Source of the DNA: Diogma glabrata
Taxonomy: Eukaryota > Arthropoda > Insecta > Diptera > Cylindrotomidae
Length of the DNA: 64,000 bases
Direction: 5' to 3'
Assembly (NCBI GenBank): GCA_963693315.1
Contig: OY856187.1
Span: 379,601,306-379,665,305 of the forward strand
Positions 22,501 to 32,109 of the stretch are shown in pieces. Positions within the stretch are counted from its first letter, which is position 1. Every line of letters begins with the position of its first letter. Below the pieces are notes generated by a model. The model saw only the letters and a program-made list of their open reading frames with translations. It had not been told where the DNA came from and searched no databases. The position numbers and the translations under genes were made by a program.

Positions 22501-22856
22501 CTGAAGGTGTAGATTGTGAAACTTGGGATGAGAGAGTCCTGGAAGTTCAATGGTCAATAAATAATTCGGTTCACAGAGTATTGAAGTGTACCCCTGCTAG
22601 CATTGTATACAGGCATAAAATAGATGGCACCAATGACAATCTGCTTACAATCGAAATAAACGAAATTAATAAGAGCGTTGGAAACATGGAAAGCATTGTC
22701 TTCGATGACATTTCGAAGTTGATTAGAGATGACCAGGAAAAACAAAAAGAAAGACATGATAAGAAAAGAAAACAAAGACATGACTATAAAGTAGGAGATT
22801 TGGTTATGGTTCGAGCACAGTTAGTTGACAGAATTAAACCAATTCCGAAATCTTAG
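19546..22856 (+). pseudogene. pol: Gypsy pol (protease, RT, RNase H, integrase), three lesions
   Basis: Second zinc knuckle, then protease with DLGSS (usual D-T/S-G). RT: VLLVKKKSGEFRLCIDYRAL, LTSLDLSSGYYQ, FRRMPFGLCNAPSVFQ and the catalytic box YLDD near 20960. RNase H (21290-21660): YDPRARTELHTDVCAGGIG with the TD start, AIELEALAI. This block is shifted one frame against the rest, so two compensating indels flank it (about 21300 and 21665). Integrase: HGVMSHLGVDKT zinc site with Tyr where the first Cys of the CxxC pair is expected; the Asp in HIDYLRPF, VTDRGTAF and the Glu in NGQVERINRS; an in-frame TAA at 22256-22258 between the first two catalytic segments. The C-terminal end is basic (KQRHDYKVGDLVMVR). 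Inactive. Confidence 0.88.
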
Positions 22857-23252
22857 GCTTGAGCCTCAGCCGAAATCTTGTTTTGTGATTTTGAATTCAC
22901 ATTTTCAATCTTAATTTTGAACTTTAAAAAAAAAATGTAATAATAATAATAATAATTTAAGTATTAGTATCTTGACAACCAAATAAAAATTTAAGATGAA
23001 TTAAATTTTATTTAAAATAATGAAAAGTCTGAACTGAAAATTAGGATAAGAATGATACTTTTAATGTATAGGTATAGGTATTAAAATGTCAAATTAAATA
23101 TCAGATATACTCTCGCCTAAAACATAAAACGATTTTTTTGTGTATATCTCTTTTGAGTTAAAGTAATTAATAATTCCCGTCGTTATGTGGTTTAGGGAAA
23201 GTAAAATAATTTTAAATGACGAGGACGTCATCTGGAATAGGATGGCCGAAAC
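22857..23252 (+). other. Gypsy 3' untranslated region
   Basis: Between the integrase stop and the 3' LTR; no env-like frame. It has a (AAT)n run at 22938-22956. Confidence 0.6.
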
Positions 23253-23464
23253 TGTTGTAGTAGAAATAAACATCAGTTTGGGTAACCCTATTTTTTTGCT
23301 GTATTTGATAGTTAAAATGTTTGTCGATAGGGTAATAGCTTTTTGTTGTTGTTAAGACAGAATTTTGAAATAAACAAGATGTCAAAAAATAAATGTGAAT
23401 TTTCAAAAATAAATAATCTTAATTAATTTACTTCATCTTTAATAAAAATTGTTAAAAGACAACA
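23253..23464 (+). repeat. 3' LTR of the gypsy element
   Basis: It matches the 5' LTR with scattered substitutions and small indels. It begins TGTTGTAGTAGAAATAAAC and ends AAAGACAACA. Confidence 0.85.
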
Positions 23465-23626
23465 GTGCTAATTTTAATTATTGTCTAGCAATTATAACAA
23501 ACGAACAGTGACGTTATATGGTTATTATGCACTAGCGCGTTATGAATATATTGATCATTCCTCCCACTTTTATTTTTTATTAAACAAATAGAAGAAAGTA
23601 GTTTTGGCTTCGTTTTATCAAAAATG

Positions 23627-23687
23627 AAAATAAAATAAAATTTTCATTGGAAGTAACACACTTCCAATGAAAATTTTATTTTATTTT
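23627..23687. repeat. Perfect hairpin 1 (27-bp arms, 7-base loop)
   Basis: The arm at 23627-23653 contains TTTTCATTGGAAG, the loop is TAACACA, and the arm at 23661-23687 is its exact reverse complement. It lies between the gypsy 3' LTR and the mariner. Confidence 0.9.
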
Positions 23688-23720
23688 TGATTTTATTCTT
23701 CTTAGTACATCAGTACTTTA

Positions 23721-23782
23721 CATCAAAACATAAATTGATGCTAAAATATTCAACGATTTTAGCATCAATTTATGTTTTGATG
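23721..23782. repeat. Perfect hairpin 2 (27-bp arms, 8-base loop)
   Basis: The arm at 23721-23747 contains CATCAAAACATAAATTGATG, the loop is ATTCAACG, and the arm at 23756-23782 is its exact reverse complement. It lies 33 bp after hairpin 1, with the same arm length but unrelated sequence. Confidence 0.9.
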
Positions 23783-23903
23783 TTCATTTGAATTAGTTTA
23801 TTGTTATTTTCACTGAGTCTCAACTCAGTCTTGATGAATTATAACATAAATTATAAAACAAAGTACAATATAAGTTTTTCTAATTCTTACAAACTGTTAA
23901 TAA

Positions 23904-25192
23904 CAGGTCGTTCAATAAGTCCGTAGGATAAGTAAGAAAAAAACAACATTTTGACAAAACTCGATTTTTTTATTCAACATAGTTGCCTTCGAGGGCGATA
24001 CAACGAGTATAGCGACTTTCCAACTTTTCTATACTACTTTTATAGTACGATTTCTCTTTCTCGTCAAAATAGGCCTCAGTTTCAGCGATTACTTCATCAT
24101 TGGACTTAAATTTCTTTCCAGCAAGCATTCTCTTGAGATCTGAAAACAGGAAAAAGTCGCTGGGGGCTAAATCTGGAGAATATGGTGGGTGGGTAAGCAG
24201 TTCAAAGCCCAATTCATTCAATTTTGCCATCGTTTTCATCGATCTGTGACACGGTGCATTATCTTGGTGAAACAACACTTTTTTCTTTTGCAAATGTGGC
24301 CGTTTCTTTGCGATTTCAGCCTTCAATCCATCCAAAAGTTCACAGTAATACTCGCTGTTGATGGTGGTTCCTTTTTGGAGATAGTCGATGAATATTATTC
24401 CGTTCGTATCCCAAAATACAGACGCCATCACCTTACCGGCCGCCTGTTGCGTCTTTGCTCGCTTTGGATTCGGTTCGTCGACTGCTGTCCACTCAGCTGA
24501 CTGTCTTTTGGATTCTGGTGTGTAATTGTGAAGCCATGTCTCATCCATTGTGACATATCTACGATAGATTCCCTTTTATTGCGGTTTAACAGTGCCAAAG
24601 ACTCCTCCGAAGCATCGATTCGTTGTTGTTTTTGGTCGACTGTGAGCTCACGCGGCACCCAATTTGCACAGAGCTTTCGCATACCCAAATGTTCATGTAA
24701 AATGGTAAAAACACTACCATCTGCTACCTTTACAATGTCAGCTATTTCGTGCACCTTCAATTTGCGATCGTTCATAACCAATTTGTGTATTTTTTTTATG
24801 TTTTCTGGAATAACAGCCTCATTTGGGCGTCCACTGCGCTCTGCATCTTTTGTGCTGGTACGACCACATTTAAATTCAGCCATCCACTTCTCTACCATTT
24901 GTCTCGATGGAGCAGAGTTTGGATAATGTTTATCAAGCCATTGTTTGGTTTCCACTGTATTTTTTTTTCATCAAAAAGCAATGCTTTATTAAAATTCGAA
25001 ATTCACTTTTTTCCATTTTTTTTCAAAAACAAAAGTTGCTTCACACAAAATGCTATAACTCACGAATAAATAGTCAGATTGCTGTCAAATTTATACACGT
25101 ATCGTTTGAAGGTTAGTACTAAATAAAAATCATATGGAAAAAATTCTAGTAACGCCATCTATGTGTCATCCTACGGACTTATTGAATTAAAA
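23904..25192 (-). mobile_element. Mariner transposon
   Basis: TIR cores are identical over 19 bp: TTCAATAAGTCCGTAGGAT at 23911-23929 and its reverse complement at 25168-25186. The outer few bases differ, so the exact TA borders are uncertain. About 1.29 kb, the usual mariner size, with one transposase gene on the minus strand. Confidence 0.85.
23970..25016 (-). pseudogene. Mariner transposase (D,D34D), two frameshifts
   Basis: Cut-and-paste transposase of about 349 codons, the family length. I place the start at the ATG at 25016 (MEKSEFRILIKHCFL) because it precedes the helix-turn-helix region; a one-base expansion of an A-run near 24960 then breaks the frame. DNA-binding part: TKQWLDKHYPNSAPS, then GRPNEAV and a second HTH. 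Catalytic part: MDETW (first Asp, at a second frameshift near 24545), HQDNAPCH (second Asp) and SPDLAPSDFFLF (third Asp, D34D spacing typical of mariner). The C-terminus ends ALEGNYVE. Both lesions are small and the catalytic triad is intact, so decay is recent. Confidence 0.9.
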
Positions 25193-26195
25193 AGGGTCGA
25201 GTCAAAATGTCGCAAAATTTTGCTGAACTTGACTGAAATTGCTTTTTAAAAAGTTAATTTAATAATAAAATATTTGATATTTAACATAAAAAAAAATCTG
25301 AATCTAAAAATCGCCATTTTTATAATTTTCCTTCAGAACAAAAAAAACTGATTCCCGACAGCCATATGCACAACGAATTTTATCTCTAAAACTAAAAATG
25401 ATGCTAGTCCTTAACTTTCACAAGTTGTTAGATATAAAATAAGCTTCAATTTAGTTTAAAAAAAAAAAAAAAAATGGCTATGCCATCTATGGCTATGCCA
25501 TCTTTTTTTCAACTACACCATTTTTTTCTTATGTTACACCGTTAAAAATTATTTCAAAAAATTAACAGTGTACATTTTTAAAACCTTTGTTCTAATACCT
25601 ATTCAACGACATATCATTTATGAAAATCGATTGAGTAGTTTTTCTACAATCGCTCGTCAAAATGCACTCACATCACAAAATAACAAAAATTGAGGGGCAC
25701 CCTGTGAAGACCCCTGGTCGAAAAAAAATTCTAAGAGAACTTGTATTTTTTATTTATCAAAGACTATCTATAAACAAAAAATAATCAAAATTAAAAGGGG
25801 TTAAGTCAAAACGTTGTTGAATCTTCGTGAAATTGCTCATAAAATAAATCGATTAACTAATGAATTTCGAGTATAAAATTGAGTTACATGGAACATTTAC
25901 GACCAAAACAAAAAAAACATTATAAAATTATTTATTTATTTAATTTAATAGTTTTCTGTTTTTATTCAATTTTTTCTAAAACATAATGCCTGGAAAATAT
26001 TCTACATTTGTTGATATAGAGTATGTAGAAAACTATTGAAGAAAAATATTAATTTGCTGCATCGTACATAACCGTATTTTTGTGGCGTTTATTTTCCATG
26101 CAGGACCGTTGCTGAGCTAAATAGCTATAAATATATGCTAAATAGCTCCACGATCTGTTAGTCTGGATTTTTGAGAGTTCGTGACCCGAAATGAG
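25193..26195. other. No gene seen
   Basis: AT-rich. A GTCAAAA..AAATTGCT phrase near 25200 recurs diverged near 25805. ATGGCTATGCCATCT is duplicated at about 25474-25503. No domain in any frame. Confidence 0.45.
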
Positions 26196-26965
26196 GTGAA
26201 CACAAGGCCTGGTGGAAATTTATAATAAACCTTAAGAAAAACCTAAACAAATTAAGACAAAAAGTTAAAGAAATTTCTGAACTGAGTCTTGAAAACTCGT
26301 GATGAGGCAGATTGAGTTTTGTACGGCGATGCACAGAAACTTTTCAAAACGCTTATTCGTAAATCAAAGAAAATCTCTTACGTAGTAGCGATCATCACAA
26401 AGAGTACTGGAACTAATGAAGGTCCTGAAAAGGATTCCTTAGCAAGACTGGATAATCTAAAATTATCCAACAACACTCAAAGTTCTTGAGAGGAAGGAGA
26501 GTTGGCCCTTGGGTCTATCAGCTCCTTTGAGCCATACAAAACTCCAGGTTCTAACGGGATTTGTCCTATTATGATACAGCTGTGTTTGGACATAATATGA
26601 AACAGACTCTAAACGATATTTGTGGCCGGCATAGCTTTTCTCTATGTGTCAAAGGCCTGGAGAAACATGATGAAAATGAAATATTGCGAGGTGAAAAACT
26701 ATAGACCGATCAGTCTTACTCATAAATTCTAAAGTCGTTGGAAAGTTTGATCGACTGGCATATTAAAAATGTCTATCTGAAGAAAAACCCGCTTAGGAAC
26801 AGCCGATTGGCTTACCACGCGGGATAGCCTATAGAACAGACAATTTACTTTCAGAGGTGGTCTCTGAAATCGACTATCTGCAAAAAACCAATCACTTTTG
26901 TCTTTTTTCTTGACATAGAGGACGTTCGATGAAGTCACTTTTGAATCACTCTAACGGAGCGAAAA
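26196..26965 (+). pseudogene. R1/LOA-type LINE relic (endonuclease-RT linker and RT fingers)
   Basis: Read across many frameshifts, the plus strand gives KAWWKF..NLKKNLNKLRQKV (the PWWNxxLxxLRxxVR-type linker), SSFEPYKTPGSNGICPIM (fingers motif 0, SPGPDGI-type), FLYVSKAWRN, NYRPISLT, and a fragment like the LxxNQHAYRxGxSTETAL block around 26790-26850. It stops before the catalytic box. Too decayed for clade assignment; it resembles the relic at 33600-35765. Confidence 0.65.
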
Positions 26966-27282
26966 TATACGGTGGATAAATTATTCGCCATAAATGCAGC
27001 ATCAAAGCGAAGCAGCTTTTGTTATATCGAAAAGATATAGCTACTTACTTTTTAAGTAAGTTTATTTGATCTCTAACTTATTTGATCGCTATTTTTTCAT
27101 ATATCCGAACTGATCAGCTAGAGTTCTGATTATTTTTCATTGATATATTTAAAAAGAAAAATTAAAAATTATATGCTAGCATATCTCATTACCACTTTTT
27201 GAAATCATTGCTTCAACGTCAACAAAATGTCTACGCAAAAACTTTATTTATAAGCGTAGCGAAGCACGCCGGGCCCTCCTAG
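26966..27282 (+). mobile_element. Helitron-like non-autonomous element, 3' end at 27282
   Basis: The last 60 bp (about 27227-27282) read AAAATGTCTACGCAAAAACT, then AAGCGTAGCGAAGC, then GCCGGGCCCTCCTAG, and are followed by T. A CTAG terminus inserted before T with a small GC-rich stem (GCGT/ACGC) just inside is typical of Helitron 3' ends. An almost identical end lies at 27770. The 5' border was not located; 26966 is only the end of the LINE relic before it. Confidence 0.5.
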
Positions 27283-27411
27283 TATTTATTAATCATTTCA
27301 TTTCCACACGCATAAGAAAAAGTAAAGAGGTGTCAAGGGACACCCGGATGGAACGAAGTTCCTTTCGATTAATTAGTGAAGGAATGGTTGTAATAAAAAA
27401 GATTTAATTTT

Positions 27412-27456
27412 TTAAATTTGGGAAATTTGGGAAATTCGGGAAATTTGGGAAATTGT
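27412..27456 (+). repeat. Minisatellite, GGGAAATTT unit
   Basis: Four to five tandem copies of a 9-10 bp unit, TTGGGAAATTTGGGAAATTC and on. It lies between the two Helitron 3' ends. Confidence 0.8.
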
Positions 27457-27523
27457 TTCTTTAATTTCTAATCAATAGAAAATAAAAAAATTAGTGAAGG
27501 AATTGTAATAAAATTTTATTTTT

Positions 27524-27632
27524 CAGGGTGTCAAGGGTCTCAAGGTTGTCAAGGGTGTCAAGATTGTGAAGGGTGTCAAGGGTGTCAAGGGTATCAAGGG
27601 GTGTCAAGGTGTCAAAGGTGTCAACCATTAAA
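27524..27632 (+). repeat. Minisatellite, GTCAAGG(G) unit
   Basis: About eleven copies of a 9-11 bp unit with the core GGTGTCAAGG. An isolated single copy, GTGTCAAGGGACACCC, is at 27331, so the array may have grown from the element's own subterminal sequence. Confidence 0.8.
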
Positions 27633-27770
27633 ATATTGTCGTACTAATGATTGTACTTTTCGTGAGAAATGCTAGCATGTAGCAAATGCCACCATGCTCA
27701 CCGAGCCCACCCCATAAAATGTCTACGCAAAAACTTTATAAGCGTAGCGAAGCTAGCCGGGCTCTCCTAG

Positions 27771-28070
27771 TATCTATTATCAAGAGATGCATCACGTACA
27801 TCAACACTCATACCATTATGACGTCGACGATACAAAGGATAACCATTCACCGATTCTTTAGTATTTTCAGAAAAAGGTTTTGGAAAATTCTTACTACATT
27901 TATCATCTCTCATACAAACAGAATTGGGATTTAGAGCACCACATGGTTCATGCATCATATGACGTTTCACATATTCATGTAATTTAGGATGGGATCAGAG
28001 ATTTCAGTACATACAAATTTATTAATCATTTCATTTTCATCAATTCTATCTACATCTGACATATTTAACA
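27771..28070 (-). pseudogene. Helitron replicase/helicase fragment
   Basis: Minus strand, read with one frameshift: NEMINKFVCTEISDP, then KRHMMHEPCGALNPNSVCMR, then CSKNFPKPFSENT and GYPLYRRRHNGMSV. This is the well-conserved segment between the Rep nuclease and the helicase of animal Helitrons (HxxxHGPCG, CSKxFPKxF, GYPxYRRR). The Rep and helicase domains themselves are absent. It is cut at 27771 by a Helitron-like end. Confidence 0.8.
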
Positions 28071-28214
28071 AACACATCAGGCAGGAATTAAAGCACCAGT
28101 ACGATGATTAAAAATGTTATGAATTTTAAAATGTTAAATACCACGTGCAATTTATTTCTTCATTCACAACATTCATTTCACCATTAACACCATTCATGAC
28201 ACCATACATTTATG

Positions 28215-28555
28215 AAGAAAAAACACAAAAATCGAACACGGCTATTATGAAATATTTCTCTAGTGTAAAAATCCCCTAAATTTTATTTCGTTTATTTTCG
28301 TTTTCAGTTGATTGACAAATTGATTGAAGGTCTGTAGCCTGCTTATCTTGTTTTGCACAGAAAGAACAAATCAATTTTATGAATTGTTTCTTTAATTTTT
28401 AATCAATAGAAAATATTTAAAAACAAAGAAAAATAATAATTAAATCAAAGAAAATCAAAAAGAAATCAAAGAAAAATAATAATAATAAAAAAACAAAGAA
28501 AAATAATACGTCTATCCACCATGCATAAACTAAATTGAAATTTGAAAAGAAAATA
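28215..28555 (+). repeat. Dispersed repeat, second copy at 55235-55590
   Basis: Shared blocks are CGAACACGGCTATTATGAAA, GAACAAATCAATTTTATGAA, AATCAATAGAAAATATTTAA and AATACGTCTATCCAC, in the same order and orientation. A diverged piece of the same block is at 27453-27480 beside the Helitron ends, so the family may be Helitron-related. No coding content: the 103-codon minus frame 28417-28728 is low complexity. Confidence 0.7.
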
Positions 28556-28587
28556 TAAAATACTAAATAATAATAATAAAAAAAAAA

Positions 28588-28632
28588 GTCAGGCAAGTGC
28601 GAATATAATTCGCTCGCTGAGGGTTCCGTGTA
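28588..28632 (+). repeat. Hairpin-core repeat motif, second copy
   Basis: CAGGCAAGTGCGAATATAAT, TCGCTCG and AGGGTTCCG, nearly the same as the minus-strand copy at 868-937. The GCGAAT(A)/(T)ATTCGC stem is kept. Confidence 0.55.
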
Positions 28633-28639
28633 TATAATA

Positions 28640-29335
28640 TCTGAGAAAACAACAGTTTTTGTTTGCATTATTTCACGTTGGGTTGCTTTTAACCCAAAGC
28701 TGTTTATGGTGGCTAAAGAAAGCTTCAATAACGCCAGCTTATAAACTATTTATATTGGAAAATATATTATCATTTGTCTACTGAACATTGGGGAGGTCGG
28801 TATAGTATACCAACAGGATTTGTACTTCAGCTAGTTGAACATTCACAATGACTGCCAGCAGAGCTAAACTCAAAGTGATGGTGGCTACTATTTTTCTGCA
28901 CTGGTGGTACTGTATCAGACTTAACGAAAAGAACAGATCCCTAACCTCGATTAACCTGACTGTAACAATTTTCTAGTACAACAGTAGTTCAATAGTTCAA
29001 AAATTTCAAAAATGTTTGAAATTAGTGATCAACTTCACAGAGAACATTTGCGATGCAACCATATTAAATGATAATCTATCGAATAGCAAACAGGTATCTG
29101 GTATGTTATCGCATAATTTTTCAACCTAATGCCTTTCGCCTGAAGTTTAGTTCATCTGACTCGTTAAACTGTGTTGATATAATCTGATCTTGTTTGTTCA
29201 TTTCTTTACTTCGTTTAACTCAATATTTACTATAATATACATTTCCTACAACGTAGTAAAATTTATCCTCTTCTACGATTATTTTACGTGGATAGTCCTT
29301 CACAAAACACAATTTTAGAATTTTAATCAAATGAA
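28640..29335. other. No gene seen
   Basis: AT-rich spacer between the hairpin motif and the 288-bp array. No domain or repeat recognised. Confidence 0.45.
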
Positions 29336-30359
29336 TCAAAAACGGTGTTTTCGAAAACTACAAAAAAATTGTTTTGGACTAGAAAAAAATTCACCTTTCG
29401 TATGACACCCCACTCGGCATAGTCAAAAATAATTTTTTGTCAAAATTTCCACTCTCAACCCCCTCAAAATAACATTTGAAATGATGAGCTGACCGCTATT
29501 GTTTTCATTCAATCTTAACAATATTGCCCATAACCATGAATATTTTCAAATATTTTTCTTTTGTAATGTTCGAAGTTAAGGGGGGGGGGACAGGAAATTT
29601 TTTCACATTTTTTAACATAACTCAAAAACTGCGCTTTTGAAAATTGCAAAAAAAATTGTTTTAGACTTGAAAAAAATCAAACTTTCATATGACACCCCAC
29701 TCAACAAGGTCAAAAATAATTATTTTTCTCAAAATATCCACTCTCAACCCCCTCAGAATCACATGTGAAATGATGAGCCGACCGCTATAGTTTTTATTCA
29801 ATCTTTACAACATTTCCCATAATCATGAATTTTTCCGAATATTTTCGTTTGTAAAGTTCGAAGTTAAGGGGGGGGACAGGAAATTTTTTTCACATTTTTT
29901 AATATAACTCAAAAACTGCGCTTTTTAAAATTACACAAAAAATTGTTTTGGACTAGAAAAAATCAATATTTCATATGACACCCCACTCGACTTGGTCAAA
30001 AATATTTTTTTTTCAAAATTTCCACCCTCAACCCCCTCAACATACCATTTGAAATGATGAGCTGACCGCTATAGTTTTCATTCAATCTTTACAACATTGT
30101 CGATAACCAAGAATTTTTTCAATTTTTTTCTTTTGTAATGTTCGAAGTGAAGGGGGGGGGGGGACAGGAAATTTTTGTCACATTTTTTATTATATCTCAA
30201 AAACTGCGCTCTTGAAAATTGCAAAAAAAAATTGATTTAAACTAGAAAAAAATCACCTTTGATATGACACCCCACTCAACAAGGTCAAAAATAGTTTTTT
30301 TTCAAAATTTCCACTCTCAACCCCCTCAGAATCACATTTGAAATGATGAGCCGACCGCT

Positions 30360-30361
<2 letters not shown>
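29336..30361 (-). repeat. Tandem array, ~288-bp unit, about 3.5 copies
   Basis: The phrase TATGACACCCCACTC recurs at about 29401, 29690, 29977 and 30263, a period of 287-288 bp. Each unit holds CAACCCCCTCA, GATGAGCYGACCGCTA and a run of G (9-14) followed by ACAGGAAATTT. Read on the minus strand, the units match the diverged units at 1-600 and 36000-36430. The array is broken off in the phrase GACCGCTA by the T-tract at 30362. Confidence 0.9.

Positions 30362-30409
<48 letters not shown>
30362..30409 (+). repeat. 48-nt poly(T) (poly(A) on the minus strand)
   Basis: An uninterrupted T48 joining the satellite array to the 3' side of the truncated Copia element. On the minus strand it reads as a poly(A) tail directly after the RT-coding bases ATGACTCC. 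Confidence 0.95.
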
Positions 30410-30410
<1 letters not shown>

Positions 30411-32109
30411 GAGTCATATTAATATTTTCTTCCAACTCACTCACAACTCATAAAGAAAAGCAGTTGTTATGTCAATTTGAACTATTTCATAATTATGTTG
30501 AACAGCTATAATCGGATGGAGTCATACCTAACTGTAGGCGCAAATGTTTCTGTACAATCTATACCTTTTGTTTGTGCGTATCCTTTTGCACAAAGTTGTG
30601 ATTTGTATCGTGGACCTGTTGGTTCATCCTTAATTCGAAAAATCCATTTACAACCAATTACTTTGGTATCATTTAACTTCTTTACCAATGTCCATGTTTC
30701 ATTTTTGTGATGAGATTCAAGTTCTTCATTAAGAGATTTTTCCCATTCTTTTGCATTCACTGAACCTACTGCTTCATGATAAGTTGCAGGAATATGTGGT
30801 ATTAGTTCTTCATTATAGCACGGATAAGTATTTTCTGATTCACTTATTTCAAGATACTGTTGTTTCTTTCTTGACCGCAGTGTGATTGTCCTTTGTGGAA
30901 TTGGTTCGATACTTTCATCAGGTAAATATTCACTGCAGTCAGAAACTCATATAGTTTCGTTGTTACTATATTCTACTAATGAAATACCTGTGTCTTTTTC
31001 TTCATTTTCTGGTGGTGCTGGTGTTTTATAAATATTACAATTTGATTTTGTTTCAAATTCTTCTAGTGAGACATAATTTCTTTTGACACTTGACTCAAAA
31101 AATACAGCATCACGGTTTTTTACGATTCGTTTTGATTTGGGTATTATAAATCTGTACCCTTTTGTGCTGTCACAATATCCAATAAAGATCATCTTTTGAC
31201 TTTTTGAGTCCCATTTTTGTCGTTTTTCTTTTGGTAGGTGGACCATAGCTTCACATCCAAAAGTTCTCATATTACTTACATTTGGCTTTTGAACAGTCCA
31301 CATCTCTTCTGGAGTTTTATATGTTATTGACCTTGTTGGAGAACGGTTGATTATATTAGGGGCTGCATTTAGTGCTTCAGCCCAGAAATACTTTGGCATT
31401 GTAGCATTTAAAAGCAGACACTTTGCTCGTTCGATCACAGATCTGTTCATCCATTCTGTTGCTCCATTTTGTTCTGGAGTATATGGTGTGGTTGTTTGGC
31501 CGGCACTTTTTAAAAAAATTGTTGAAGTTTTTTTTCACATATTCAAGTCCATTATCAGAATGGACAACTTTTACCTTTTTGTCTAGTTGATTCTGAACTT
31601 GTGATTTAAATTCTTTAAATTTTTCAAACACTTCCGATTTGTTTTGCATTGTATACACAAAAATTTGTTTTCGAGTAGTCGTTCGTAATGTTACGAAGTA
31701 TTTCGCACCCCCCATAGATTCCATTTCCATTGGTCCGCACACGTCAGAGTGTACCAGTTCTAATAATTTGGTAGAATGCGAACCCTGACTTTTAAAAGGT
31801 ATTCGTGTCTGTTTACCTTCTTGACAAGTAACACATTTAGGATTAAGCTTATTTTCAGATATACTTACTCCATCAGAATTTTAGACTGATTTGACCCGAA
31901 CTCAAAACCGGTAATAATTTATTATTTGCAACTTTAATATTTTTCACTTGTGGTGTTGATACTTCTTTTAACAAACTCTTGTGCTTCGTCATATGCATAG
32001 AAGCACCTGAATCAACATAATAAGAATCTCTATTTTCCGTTGAAGCTATGAACGCAGCAGCATAGCTCGAGCTGCTTTGTGAATCGTTGGTTGTTGTACT
32101 TTTCATCAT
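30411..32109 (-). pseudogene. pol: Copia pol (protease, integrase, start of RT), broken
   Basis: Protease: YYVDSGASMHMTKHK with the catalytic DSGAS (about 32020). After a stop near 31873 most of the pre-integrase region is gone; NPKCVTCQEGK (CxxC of the zinc site) follows. Integrase: HSDVCGPM (first Asp), KVVHSDNGLEYV (second Asp), then frameshifted, then MNRSVIERAKCLLLNA, YFWAEALNAAPNIINRSPT and GCEAMVHLPKEKRQKWD. A TGA lies near 30946. RT begins EWEKSLNEELESHHKNETWT, GCKWIFRIK, CAKGYAQTKGIDCTETFAPT and ends before the YVDD box at 30410. It cannot function. Confidence 0.85.

Larger units (their letters stand above)
18437..23464 (+). mobile_element. Ty3/gypsy LTR retrotransposon, complete layout, coding region broken
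   Basis: Two LTRs of 215 and 212 bp (18437-18651 and 23253-23464) start TGTTGTAGT and end ACAACA. Flanking tetramers are GTAC and GTGC, a 3-of-4 match to a gypsy-size duplication. Inside come gag with two zinc knuckles, protease, RT, RNase H and integrase in Ty3/gypsy order, with no env in the 396 bp after integrase. 5.03 kb in all. I could not recognise the tRNA used by the primer-binding site after 18651. The LTRs are about 90-95% alike by eye, so the insertion is not very recent. Confidence 0.88.
27283..27770 (+). mobile_element. Second Helitron-like element, inserted in a Helitron replicase gene
   Basis: It ends with the same terminal block as the element before it (AAAATGTCTACGCAAAAACT ... 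GGGCTCTCCTAG, to 27770). The next bases belong to a Helitron replicase reading frame on the other strand, which is cut after DASLDNRY. It contains the two minisatellites above. The AACGAAGTTCCTTTCG phrase near 27352 also looks Helitron-like. The 5' border is uncertain. Confidence 0.5.

Noticed and set aside
28417..28728. 103-codon minus-strand frame rich in Phe
   Set aside because: Low-complexity AAAGAAAAATAAT repeats on the other strand; no domain.
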